A stretch of 64,000 bases of DNA, from NCBI GenBank assembly GCA_023333565.1, contig JAJKFH010001941.1:558001-622000 (forward strand), written 5' to 3'. Both the position numbers and the translations under genes were made by a program. Positions 44,967 through 56,303 of this stretch are shown in pieces. Under the pieces are notes generated by a model, which searched no databases, had not been told where the DNA came from, and worked only from the letters and a program-made list of their open reading frames with translations. Numbering within the stretch: position 1 is the first letter of the stretch; every line of letters starts with the position of its first letter. This DNA is from Puffinus mauretanicus. Its lineage: Eukaryota; Chordata; Aves; Procellariiformes; Procellariidae.

Positions 44967-47707
44967 GTGAGGAGCTCTTCTGGGCGTTCGTTATCCCCAG
45001 CTGGGTACTTCTGAGTAGTATTTGTGTGGGCTATGGAGGAGACAACCATGGCCACATCCTGAACAGAAGTTAAGTGTAGAGGGACAGGTTCTTCAGTCGC
45101 TTGCTCTTGACTTGCATCCTTCTTTTCCACCTCCCTCTGCCCTAATTCAAATAAACTTATTAAAATGGTTTAATCTGTGATCTGCAATAGTAAAGCCTGA
45201 GAAGCAATAGCAGCAGCAGTAAAGCTGTTTTGAGTTAGCCTGCTTTCACAGAAGAGGTGAGCATAGAAAGCTACTTCAGCATCAAAGCCCTGTTGTAGTA
45301 GTACTGACAAAAATAACTGTATTTTCTCTAAACACCTGGCTCTAAATACTGAAGTCCTTAGGGTTTTCTGGCAGGCTGCTCTTAGCCTCTCAAACAAATG
45401 CCTGTTATTCTTAATAACTTGCACAAACCAACTGTCTCTCACTCTCTTTTTCTTTGTTTTGCCTTTGTTTCTTTCCTTATTGCTTTTGACTGGAAATAAT
45501 TGTAACTGTGCTTTTATAACCCTGCAAGAGTGCCGGTTGAATGACTATTAATTTCTGCTCTGTCCTAACCTCCTGCCCAGATATTATCTCAAGGTTTCCA
45601 ATAGTGGGAAATATTTCAGCAGATCTCCCATACATTTTTCTGTCTGCTATTTAATAGGCCAATGTCACAACCCCCTCTTCCCAAAGTACAGCCGCTGCAG
45701 TTGGGGGGAATTAAATGCTAGTTACTGACTCCCCCAGTAGCTATGGCAAATACAGCTTATTAATTGCTAATGACTGAAAAATGTGAGCATAGCCATCTGT
45801 GAGAGCTTGCAGACCTCTAGGCTTTCCCCATACTCACTGTTGATCTTAGAAAGACGTCATTTCTGGTGAGGACGAGGGGGCAGAGGGATATCACAGACTC
45901 CTCCCTGCCCTTGATGAGTAACCTGAGCATTACTTAGTCTCTGCACTCCAGTGGGTAGAATGTTGTTCAAATACAGAATCACCTTCAGGTTTTAGATGGC
46001 TTTAAATTTATTTTATTGACCATTTTAGAAATGGTCATAAAAGTGAGAAGTGTCAGGTAAGTCGATCACGAAAATGAATACAATAGGAAAGCGTGGCTTA
46101 TTTGATGACGCTTAATCAGTAAAATAGGCAGTGTGTTATCTCAAAATCTTAGGTATCAGAAAGACCTGAGCTATCTGTTTCTGCCAGCTCCTATTTCCTG
46201 CAGAGAGAGCATACTGTGGGTTTAACACAGAGAGTAATTAATATTTACTCATAATAAGCCAGCTCCTCGGGTGGCAGTAAAAGCAGCACCATCTCTGTTG
46301 CAGTCTAACTTCTATCCTAGTACTTGTAGCAACCTGCTGGCTAAGCCCGCCCAGGCGATGTGATGAAGAAGCCAAGCAATAATCTATTTATGCTTTTGCT
46401 CCCGCTGTTGTTTCCAGCCGTGTGGCCAAGCTAATGGTAGCAAATTTTTGCTAAGTAATCTGAGGGCAAAGGAACACAGCTCGGATGTCCATAAATTATC
46501 AAAGACTGAAAGTGGTTCCTCAATAAAGCACATAACAGCTTTAGTTCAGAAATACATATCTGTGTTTGCCAAGCACTGTGCTCATCCTTATGTTGATACC
46601 AAGCTTCCCAAAGCAACTGGCCTCACAGGCACATCAAAAGCGTGGAGAAGGTCCAAGAATTGGTGTATCTGTTCAGATCGAGTTGCATTTGGAAGGTCAT
46701 CAGTTTCCTGTGCTGAAAGTAAAAACCTTGACTTCTTTGTGGTGGCTCCTCAGCAGTGAGATAAATTCCTATTAATTTCCAGTATGCAACTGAATTAACT
46801 CATTGTACAAATATGCAATACAGGTGATACTCTGGGTTCTTTTTTCCTTCTATCAATACTAATGTATCTTCCTAGTTCCTCTGTTGTGTACATATGCCAC
46901 TGTTTTCTCCTTGGGAAGCAAGCATACAAGCAGTTTAAGTAATCCATTGTAGCTGTACTTCTCTACTGTCCAAACAAATCCTGTCTAGTGTAAGACTGAA
47001 AGGTCTTCCTGTAAGGACTGTAAAGATGGTAGTCAACTTGCCATACATAACACGTATCCAGCCTTTTAGAGAAACAAGATATCCAGATGGTTTAAACTAT
47101 GGATTTGAATTTAAGTTCCAGATTTCCTCACAGTCTAGAAGACAAAGTATTTTTTCTATTTAGAAAATCTTTGCAGATGCTATCATGTTATGTACTGGCA
47201 ATTTATTTGTGGAAGTGCAGAGTTCTGTAGGCTATTTATGAAATTTGTTTCCCTGGTTCACTTTTATGCCTTATAACTGTGAAACAGGACATCTAAATTG
47301 ATCAGTTCATTATGTTTCAGGACAATAAAAATATAAATAGAACAAATATTTCCAAAAATCCATCCAAAATAATTTTCAGCTGTTCTTTACAAATTGCATA
47401 CTTATGTCTTGCAGGAAATTTCAGTTCGTCCCATCAGATTTCTATTTGTGCTACAATAGCAGTACACGTTAAAAATGCTGAAATTTAGATCTTTGCTTTG
47501 TCTCTTAAAATTCTTTCACCTGAACTGAGGGCCATCATGCGTTCTCTTGACATAATGTAAATTTCTGGATCCTTCTTTTTCTGACACAGATTCTAGCTGT
47601 TTCTTGTTTGTATATTGTGTTGAGGTTTGGCTGATCATAACAGCACCATTTCTGTGAGCTACAGCGCAAATATAACTTCTTACCCTTTTGTTCATGGTAC
47701 TCCACAG
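44967..47707 (+). other. CARMIL1: Intron
   Basis: Phase-1 intron of 2741 bp. No repeat, RNA gene or exon recognised. Confidence 0.85.
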
Positions 47708-47842
47708 AGGATGCTCCGGAGTCTCCCTCCGGCCCCAGTTCCCCAAAAGTTGCCCTTCTTCCACCTGTGCTGAAGAAAGTTCCTTCTGATAAAGAAAAGG
47801 ATGGTCAGAGCAGCCCCTCAGTCAGATCGTTTCCTCAAGAAG
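47708..47842 (+). CDS. CARMIL1: CARMIL1 exon: Ser/Pro-rich tail
   Basis: Residues 511 (split Glu) to 555 plus one base. Acceptor actccacag, donor gtggga (weaker than most here). It includes PSSPKVALLPPVLKKVPSD and then KEKDGQSSPSVRSFPQE, nearly identical to the mammalian tail. The exon is 135 nt, symmetrical and phase 1 on both sides, so it can join either the terminal exon directly or the candidate cassette exon in the next intron without a frameshift. Confidence 0.95.
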
Positions 47843-50437
47843 GTGGGAGTGTTGATATAACTGTTGTTTCAGCGTGCTTGTCTTCTACTAGAATTCGATG
47901 TGTCATTGTCCCCTGATTTGTTTTCACTTGGAAGGGAAGAGGGTTATTCATTTGGAAGAAAAAAGAGCAAGAAAAGTATATCTGGTCACTTATTCCTCAT
48001 GTCCTCTGCCCACGGGTTGGTGCTCTATATTTTCTTCCTTTGATCAAACCAAGTGAAGGATGAATCCCTTGGTATTAATGATGTAACTGAACAATTAAGG
48101 GACTCATGTATATTATGGTTTAGTTTGGTCTGAATTGAGATGCTTATTGGTATTGGTCACACACAATAATGTGAAATGCAGCTCTGTGGTTCAGCACGTT
48201 TCCAGGGGAGCAACCACAACTTTGTTCCTTGCAGCCAGCCTGTTGCTCTCTTTGTGCTCCTCCTTTCTGTGGGATCGCTGCATGTGACTGACTTCACCTC
48301 CTCCTCAGGCGATGAGTCTGTGTGCCAGGGCCAGGCTTGGTACCTTTTACACACAGCAGTAGGCTGCTGCCTTGTCTTTGCTGCTTTTCGTGTGTGTGCT
48401 GGATTTCTACTTTTGCTGATGCATTTCCTTGCCCACAGTTGGCTCTTAGAATAGCTAAGGCTTCCTCTGATAGCGTAGGATACATGGAGAAGTAGTCACA
48501 GGAATGTTGCTCAGCATGGTGTTAGCTGGCACAAATGACAACATTTGAAATCTGGGGGTGAGACCTCTTCCTTCCTAAGACTCTCCTCAAGACAGACATC
48601 CAAGGTGATTCCCATCTCTTAAGCTGTGAGACAAAGGGGTGCCCTTTCACACTCTGCCAGCAGTTTTTCGTAGTGTAGGATGGGGGCAGGCAAGTCAAGG
48701 CAGATACGTAACACTGGGTTGTGAAGACTGAGCAGTTGTGCTGCCGGCAGAGCCCACCGTTACCCTCTAGAGAGAGGAGAGGCAAACCCATCCCCAAAGC
48801 GGGATGGTCTAGAGGTATATATTGAGAAGCTTCTCCCTTTCTCTCCTAAAACTACCATTTCCTTTATGAAACAACTTACCTCACAGTCTGGGTGTTGCTC
48901 TGCTTGGAAAATTGTTGCTGTGGTGGTTACCATGTGGTGACTGCGTGTCAGCACATGCAGGGTATTTGTCTACAGGTTTTGACTCTCGCTTCAGCTACCT
49001 TTATGATGCCGTTGGGCTGCTCTTGTGCCATAAAGGTAGCCCAGCACAACTACCACAATCTCACTAAATTATGTATCGCTAGCAGGACACAGCACACCCA
49101 AGGACCTCTCCTGGAAAGGGCTGAGGGTTCACATGGTTCATGTTGCCAAAAGCTGCCACAGTCTGTGGCTCAGGGTCCAGAAAAGACAGCAGGGTGTCTG
49201 AAATGCCTCCCGGTGGCTGTGGCATTATGAGGGCTGCAAGGCAGAATAGAGCCTGTTTATTTTCCTGCCTTTAGTCCCATCAGAGCCTGTGTTGAGACAG
49301 GTGAACTGGGCTACAGCTTAGGGATCAGACTCACTACGCTGGTGCCATCGTGTTGAGAATGGTTGCAGTCAAAGGCTCTTACCACAACAGACTCTCAGCT
49401 GCTGTCTGATCACTGCATATGCTAGAGTCCTTGCTTTCTCAGCAGCTTTTCACCAGACTGCGAGAGAGAACTTGTTACTACATTAACTAGAGAAACACAG
49501 TGTAATGGGACTTGTTGCAGGTATATTTTAACTTGAGGTGAGCCTCACCGTTTCTGTGCTATATGCCTTCTCTGTCTCCCTGTCATGAGAGGGGACATAT
49601 TGGAGAAGCAGGGAATATGGGATCGTAACTACAATCCTTTTGTGTGTTACAGCAATCTCTAACACAGCAGAGATTTGACAAGGTTTTGCAGTTTGTGGTT
49701 GTCACAGGAGAAGAGGGACAATCACTTCATTTTTAAAATGTGTTTGCTGCTTGCAAGTCCTTACACAAAAGGGGTCAGATACTGTGCTTGCTACCTGAGA
49801 CCTCCACAGACAACTTGGCCAAACACCGGGTTTTCTAGTGCTACATTGCACTGTATGAATTTTAACAATAATGGTTTAGAATGGCTAAAATTGTGTTTCC
49901 AGATCCTTATGGAGCTGCTATGCTTTGCATAAAATTGTTTGGGAAAGAGTAAATTCTGTTTCTTTTATTTTTTATTCTTTTTCGGGTTTTCCTTTCTATT
50001 TGTTACTGTTCTACTTCCTCATTCAGTCATTCCTCTGTCCTTTCTTTCTGCTGCCTTTCAGGCTAGTATGCTCAATTTATTTCTGCAACTGGTAAATCAC
50101 TGCAAATCTGCCTAAGTTAGTAAACAAAATTATATCTCCCGCGAAAGAAAGCTGCAAATTAGATGATACTTGATTATAAAATTGCTTTACATAATGAGTT
50201 TAACTGTACTATGTGGGGCAATCTCAAAATACACCTCTTTACACAGTGTACCTGTAAGATCGGGCTGCAGTTACCAACATACGCAAATATCTGGACTAAA
50301 TTTAAGCAAGCATCTGGCATATTGACTACTACTCTTTGAACAATTGATTAAATGGGATGGATAATTATTTATATTACTTTCTGTATGGGGGCCTACAGAA
50401 CAGCTTAGGGGTATAAATGAATCCTTTTCCCCGCTAG

Positions 50438-50584
50438 AGCAAACAGGAGATTGTCAAAAAAGAGATACAGCTCATGACTGTGCCAAGCCATCTGGCAGCG
50501 TGAAAACCACTTCGGGGCAGTATTCTACCAGTGCAGAAGAGGAAGCTAATGTGCTTGGGCAGAGGAAGGCACAGCCAACTTCTG
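50438..50584 (+). CDS. CARMIL1: Candidate CARMIL1 cassette exon (49 codons, in frame)
   Basis: Seen: a good polypyrimidine acceptor (ccttttccccgctag), 147 nt with no stop in the phase required by the upstream exon, and a donor gttaga that is usable but weak. The length is divisible by three and both borders are phase 1, so inclusion keeps the last exon in frame and lengthens the tail from 600 to 649 residues as numbered here. The peptide starts EQTGDCQKRDTAHDCAKPSG and ends GQRKAQPTS. It is polar and disorder-prone, like its neighbours. I do not recall this block in the mammalian canonical protein. The weak donor fits regulated inclusion. It could also be a chance open segment. Confidence 0.5.
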
Positions 50585-52029
50585 GTTAGAAGTTTTCATT
50601 TTTCATCGACACGGTGCTTCATAACTGGCACTAACAATCGTTAAGAAACTGTAATAGCAAAGAAGCCACAAAAGGGTGTGGTTTGTCATTGGATTATGAG
50701 AAAGGTAAAAATCTCATGGGATGCTAATCATCTTTCTGTCCCCACGGGAACTACACGGCGTGAAAAAATTTCCAGATAAGAAACATATGTGCATTTTTCC
50801 TTTGTGGCAACACCAGTGACCAGTACCATATAGCACCTGCAGCCCTTCTGCAGAAGAGGGCTCATTACAAAATGTGATTGCTCATTGCAGTGATGCTGGC
50901 ATGCTGCCGTGTAAGTACGCTGCAGGTAGACTATCCACTGCTTTGTGTGCTTACATACCTTTCCTTTTTAAGATGCGTGCACTGAAGTATTTCAAAATAC
51001 ATTTCAGCGTGAATATTGTTAGTGCCAGTTTCATTACCTCACTCACAAAACCATTTGAGAACTGAGTAAATCAGCTTATTTTGACATAGTGCTTTGCTTT
51101 TCAGCTGCATAAACAAACAAAAAAACACCAAAAGAACCCAAACCCAGCACTGTGCTGCATGCTTAAGCCGTGCTTCCTGAAGAGCAGCTTTGACTTATAG
51201 TGAACTCATTGAGTAGGCTATAAAAAGGTTTGATTGATCGATGTGTTTTTAAAATATAAAAGCTCCCGTTCTCAAATGGTACGTGTTTACATGCTTCTCT
51301 TTACTTCTTAACTGGTTTGTTTAAACAATGATTCAAAATTACTTTTTTTCTGAAGTATTTCAATGAGGTATTTGAACATCTCATGCAATTACATTTACCC
51401 ACAGTTTTTCTCTTTATAAGATATCATGTATCCTTTTTGTAACATCCTCAGCCCAAAATGTATAAACTGATTTCCTTTTCATAGAAATCAAACTTAGCCC
51501 GCCGAAACTTGGAATCTCTCCTCCCCGTCATAATCAAATTATTGTATTTTAGTTCATTCTAAGATACCTCTCTGATAAAGTAAGTTTCAAAAGCTGAGAT
51601 GCTGCTGCAGATCTACGCAGGTCACCTGTGTATGGTTTCTTCGGGGCAAGGGTAAGCTCTTGTGGCAGAAGCCTGCTTGCAATATGTGGACTTAAATGCC
51701 TGATAAATTTCTCAGGTATTTTTGGGGCAAACTACCTGTCTTGATTTATCAGGCCATAAACTAAACTGGCTGCTGCAGGATATGTACTGGGGTTTGTCTG
51801 AAGAGTGAATGGGGGCTCAAAAAAAGGTCATGTAATTAGTAGGAGGTACAAGTATCAAGAATGACTCAAAAATTTCCAGGCACCTATTTCTTTGAAAAGC
51901 AGTGGTGTTTGTGAAGGTGAAAATGCCTGATTTTTTTTTACAGAATTTAGGTATCTTAATCCTCTCCAATTCCATTAAATAGCTTTAGAAATCTTTCTCG
52001 AAATCTTTCCTCTTCTTTCCCAACTTGCA

Positions 52030-52720
52030 TAGCCGGGATAAGAATGCAGCGAGCGTGTAGCTGCTGGCCCTCGTTTCCTCCCATATTTCGGCTAGCACAA
52101 ATAAGGAAACAGGTATTTTGGACTCAGGAGAACTATTTGGGTTGCAAATGTGCCACATGTGCAGAGGTAGGTCTCCGCAAGACGTGTGCTGGATGTGTCC
52201 ATTCTGCTTCCGTCATGGCAGAGATCCAGAACCGGACAATGTCTGTGCCAAACGAAAATGGGCCAGAGCTTTCTGTCCTGTTTCACGGCCTGTGGGCACG
52301 CAGCAGCGCTGCCTGGTGAGTCGTGCTGTATCCCCAGGGATACGGGGAGCATCCCTGCTGAGGCTGCCCCAGCAGCTTGGCGACATCGGCTCCCTCGGGA
52401 TTCCTCTCTGCATTTTCCACATTCCTGGCAGACCCTAAGACAGCCTGGCACAACTTGAAAGGGCCGCGGAGCTGTGTCCGCAACAGCCTGCTGCTTGTCT
52501 GCCCCTGCTGCGGCTGGAGCTGCACCCTGGTGACAGGGCAGGCCGTCCCTTGCGGCGGTGAGGCTCTAGGTGAGCGGTACGCAGGGAAGGAGAGGTGGTG
52601 CTTCGTGGCCACCGCGGCTGCTGGCGCCTTGTTAAGAGAGGCGTGCACAAATGTGAACAGCCACAAGGATCAGTGCGAACCAAAGCCGGGCGTCCTCACC
52701 TGAAATGGTGGAGCAAAGAA
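52030..52720. other. GC-rich intronic island
   Basis: Markedly richer in G+C and CpG than the AT-rich sequence on both sides, with overlapping reading frames on both strands that reflect composition. One + strand frame begins with closely spaced Cys pairs (MCHMC, CWMCPFC), but shows no family I recognise. Possible explanations are an intragenic CpG island or an old inserted element. Confidence 0.5.
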
Positions 52721-52896
52721 GGTCTCGTAACTGTAACATTTAATATTGTGGAGGGGGAAGTGAGATGACTTGCAACGAAGTCACATTTAAGGGCCACTGT
52801 GTGTTTAAAGGTTCATTTTAATTGGAAGCATGAGATTTCTAAAGCTATCAATCCTTGCGTAACATCACCCCCATCGATGTGTATAATAACTGTCTT

Positions 52897-52910
52897 GTTA
52901 CCCTAGCAAC
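52897..52910. promoter_or_regulatory. RFX X-box motif
   Basis: gttaccctagcaac fits the RFX-family consensus GTNRCC-N2-RGYAAC at every position. It lies 0.85 kb before the terminal CARMIL1 exon. RFX factors drive ciliary and other genes through such sites. Whether this one is bound is not shown. Confidence 0.5.
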
Positions 52911-53763
52911 TGTAGACCACTGATTAGATCAGAAATCTTAATAAGGTTTTACAACCTTCTTTCCAATTTATTTCAAAGCTTATAGGTTTGGGGAAAACCC
53001 TGGCCTTACCGAGATTTTAGAGTGCTGGGCAAACAAAATGGGTACTGTTTGCATTTAGATCACGAGAAGCGGGTATGTCCGCCTGCGTTCTCCGCTGCCG
53101 AGCACAGCAAGGTGCAGAGCTCTCGGCTGGAAGAGGTGCAGGTTGGGCTCAGAGCCGGGGGCGTCCCCCCGATCAGGGAACAGGGAGGCCTCGGGACCTG
53201 GCAGTGCTGGTGGGGCAGGGAGCAGCAGTTCAGGTAACTTGGATGCCAAGGTGAATGTCTGTTCTGATTAAGGCTGCTGAGTCAAAAGGGAGAATATAGA
53301 TGTGTCCCGCTAGGGAGACAGGCCGGCCTGGGACGCGCACCGCTGGTCTGAGGGGTGCCCAGCGAGGATGTCCGCCTGAGCAGTCAGGAGTGCATCGTCC
53401 GAGATCCAGCCCAGCTGGAAAAAAGAATGCTGTTCTGGTTAGAAGTGCTGTGATGAGAAGAAAGTCTCCGGGCTGTTTCTAACTGTAATCTTTATCCGTG
53501 TCACAGTGAAGTAGAGTTTCATATTTCAAGTTTGCCTGCTTGCCAACCAACAGTGGAATAAAGTTTGCTCAAACTCTCTCTCTTCTCTCTCATCTTGTTC
53601 TGAATTGAAGAATTAATGGACCTATGCTACTCCCACTAGCGCAGATTAATTCAGTGGGAGCAGGAGCAGGTCCTGTGTGCATGAATGACTTTTCTTCTTT
53701 TAAATTATTTTTCTTCCTCTCTCTTTTACAATCATTAGTAAGACCTATTTCTATTTTATACAG

Positions 53764-53900
53764 CTGCGAAAAGAAGCCCTGGGCAGCAGTCTCATGAGTT
53801 CCAGGAACTGAAGCAGAGGTCCTTAAGTAAAGACGGCCATCAGGGAAGCAAGTCCAGTGACTCTGGCGAAGAAGCAGATAAAGATTTTATTTTTGTTTAG
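53764..53900 (+). CDS. CARMIL1: CARMIL1 terminal coding exon with TAG stop
   Basis: Residues 556 (split Ala) to 600 and stop codon TAG at 53898-53900. Acceptor tttatacag. The translation AKRSPGQQSHEFQELKQRS then KDGHQGSKSSDSGEEADKDF ending IFV matches the mammalian C-terminus (acidic Ser-Gly-Glu-Glu block and Phe-Ile-Phe-Val end). The stop position is therefore the expected one, and the protein is full length at this end. Confidence 0.97.
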
Positions 53901-54740
53901 CAATCAGTGCAAGTGCTTCGTAGCGCAAGAGCTTTTTATAACAATCAGGGTACAGCAATCAACAGCCCTTCTAGACAGCTGCTCTTTCACCACAGGTACA
54001 TTTCCATGCAGAAAACCTGATTCTTCCAATCGTGATTTACAGTACAGTCACTTGGCATTGATTCGGTCCTTAATTTCTGTTCTGTACAATGCAGACCTTC
54101 CTTTCCATGCCTTTGCTAAAGCCAGCGATTCTTTCATGTATTCTACTTGAATTTCTCTGAAGCAGCTACAAAGAGCGCCCTGCATTAGGGCATTTAGAAA
54201 GCAAAGCAAATTAACTGGACACTGTCTTACACTAATACACTGTACAGCAGGTGATGTGTTGTACTGCTGAATGTAAATGTGTCAAATCTGCACGTGACTT
54301 ACTTATAAATATATTCTTGCGGTATGCAATTGCACATTGTAATTATATTAAAAGAGCACACTAATAAAATAATTTGTATAGATTATATATATTAAATGCT
54401 TGGGTATGGTTTTTACATTCTCCCATAGGGAGCTTCTTTCTTCCTGTTCTCGTACTGTACATAAAGCTCCAACACTTACATTTGTGTACCGTCAAAAAGC
54501 ACAACAGAGAAGGATTTGGATGACGTATAATCATGGTATGCTTCCACATTCATATATTAATGTATATAGTTGATTGGAATGAGGGCAATTGAAATTTTAT
54601 TAATATTGCTGTTTTCTAGAGGCCTTCCTCAGTTCTGTCTGCGTATTAGCTTCCTTTCAATGTGTAATTCTACGAGAAAAATAGTTCGACATCTGTAAAA
54701 ACATTTCAGCTTTTGAGGGCGGGGGTGCAAATTTCCCAAA

Positions 54741-55076
54741 TTACCCACTTACATTACAGGTTGAAGGGATTTTATTCATATGTATATTTGTAACAATAAA
54801 AAATGATTTTACAACTGAAATACTAGTCTTTGTTTTTACAGCACTGTTTGTGGTCTGACGGTCTCTGCTCTTTGAATGATGGCATTGTGTGAGGTAGACA
54901 AAGTGTGCAGTTAAGACAAAACCCATATAATCTTTTTCTGCTTCTAGTAGTAAACTGTCTGTTCCTGCTGAAAGGGACACATGCACGTCTTCGTAAAACT
55001 GCTGAAAGAAGATCTCTTTGCTAATCTCCTCCCTTGGGATCTTCAGCAAAGCAGCCTTCACATGAGCCAGAAACAC
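54741..55076 (-). CDS. Coding-like segment, unrecognised, minus strand (3' part)
   Basis: Minus-strand frame after an AG at 55077-55078 (gatagcag). It reads FLAHVKAALLKIPREEISKE, then IFFQQFYEDVHVSLSAGTDS and LEAEKDYMGFVLTAHFVYL, before degrading into sequence antisense to the CARMIL1 3' UTR. The composition looks like a globular protein rather than noise, and I cannot name the family. An in-frame stop immediately upstream of cag fixes the segment's start at phase 0. That does not fit the best donor of the upstream segment (phase 1), which suggests a pseudogene or a different donor. The true 3' boundary of coding is unknown. Confidence 0.3.
   Translation of the reverse strand: MFLAHVKAALLKIPREEISKEIFFQQFYEDVHVSLSAGTDSLLLEAEKDYMGFVLTAHFVYLTQCHHSKSRDRQTTNSAVKTKTSISVVKSFFIVTNIHMNKIPSTCNVSG
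54771..54776 (-). terminator. Candidate minus-strand poly(A) signal
   Basis: AATAAA on the minus strand, downstream of the minus-strand coding-like segments at 54.84-55.47 kb. Only meaningful if a convergent gene exists here. Confidence 0.3.
54795..54800 (+). terminator. CARMIL1: Candidate distal poly(A) signal of CARMIL1
   Basis: AATAAA followed within about 60 bp by GT/T-rich sequence. On the opposite strand an AATAAA lies at 54771-54776, only 18 bp away. Confidence 0.55.
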
Positions 55077-55242
55077 CTGCTATCTAAATTCTCTATTTTG
55101 GCTCCATAGGGCGGAACAAAACTGCTTTGGTAACTCTCTCCCAAGAGCAATTTCCCTGGCCCTGCTGTGGCTTCTTGCCTGGGTAGAAATGCTGGGATAC
55201 CTGTCTGTCAAATGACCTTCGGTCTGATCCCCGTGCACATAC

Positions 55243-55466
55243 CTGCTATTGCCACTTCTCCTATTGCAGTATAAAGGGCTGCTAAGTCAAAACAGTAGCC
55301 TTTTATACCAGAACATCTTAGAAGCACATCTCTAAAGTAGGCTACAAGGCTGTGGGAAAGAGGTCCTGACAGCTGGGGGTTCATACCTGGGGTTTGCACT
55401 GGCTTGAAATTTTGCACTCGTCTAAAATCATTAAGAGGAAGTTCTCCATTTTCACATACATATATT
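55243..55466 (-). CDS. Coding-like segment, unrecognised, minus strand (5' part)
   Basis: Minus-strand segment with a possible acceptor (aaatcaag) and a strong donor (gtatgt). It reads IYVCENGELPLNDFRRVQNF, KPVQTPGMNPQLSGPLSHSL and YCFDLAALYTAIGEVAIA without a stop. A further possible upstream piece at about 55.83-55.90 kb, bounded by cttgtgtttatcag and a gtgatg donor, would join it in phase. I do not recognise the protein. It could be a real gene converging on CARMIL1, a lineage-specific gene, a decayed pseudogene, or chance. Confidence 0.3.
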
Positions 55467-56278
55467 CTTGATTTATTGGGCATCAGTGAGAACAAAAGAC
55501 AAATGGCAAAGGAAAACTTGAGATGCTTGTATTAGAAAGGAAAAATAATCCAGTCATAAGTAAACTGCAATTTTATTCCCACAGGACATGGAAAAGACAA
55601 CTGTCTGAGAAGTGTAAGTATACAAGAAGGGTTGCCTGATTTGTTGGTTTTGTGAATTTAAGAAAATTAAGAGCAAGGTTTGTGGTATTAATAAAAAAAA
55701 AAATAGACTCTAACTTCCAAGTGCTGAGAATTTCTCTTACTTGTGCTTGATGTCCTTCTCACCAGTCACCTGAGATATTGTACTGGTCTCGCTGTGAGAA
55801 ATCATGGCAATAGTGTGTGCCCATCACCCTGGTATCAGAAAACCAAAGACAAGGATGTCTGAAATGCTGTAGAGAAAGTCTGTGTTTGTGCTGATAAACA
55901 CAAGAAGAAGAAAAGCTATAGTGCTGTAATAGTTGTCTGCTGGAGTATAAAGATTTCATTAGACAGCGATGTTTTTCCATATTAGTTATGGAAAGCCTTT
56001 CCAGTCTTTATTCCAGCCATCAGTGTGTGGTGGGCAGGCTGAGCAGTGGAGAAACGACTTTCGGGGAGTGCTAGTGTGAGCTCTTAGAGACCTGGGGTTT
56101 GTTTTTATGTGCGTGTGTGGTTTGGGTGTGGGGAGGAGCGATAATTTTCATTTCTCTACTATCTCTCTGCCTGGCGAGCCCAGCACTTGTCAGCCCGATT
56201 GCAAAGAATTCACGTTGCATCCAGAGCACCCCCATTGTACCTCCTCTACATTTAAGAAATAGTGACTTTTATTTTCAG

Positions 56279-56303
56279 TATCTTGAGCCCATAGAGGCCT
56301 CAG
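56279..56303 (+). other. Exon-like microexon signature
   Basis: 25 nt bounded by a strong acceptor (gacttttattttcag) and a consensus donor (gtaagt). There is no assigned gene on this strand, so if real it would belong to a non-coding or readthrough transcript downstream of CARMIL1. It may be chance. Confidence 0.2.

Larger units (their letters stand above)
47843..53763 (+). other. CARMIL1: Last intron, with candidate cassette exon
   Basis: Phase-1 intron of 5921 bp. It holds the candidate exon at 50438-50584, a GC-rich island at about 52.03-52.72 kb and an RFX X-box at 52897-52910, each listed separately. The remainder is unremarkable. Confidence 0.85.
53901..54820 (+). other. CARMIL1: CARMIL1 3' UTR (end inferred)
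   Basis: AT-rich sequence after the stop, with AATAAA at 54363-54368 and again at 54795-54800. A T/GT-rich stretch (tagtctttgttttta, then tgtttgtggtctg) follows the second signal and would serve as the downstream element. The distal site is preferred; the proximal one could give a shorter isoform. Confidence 0.6.
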
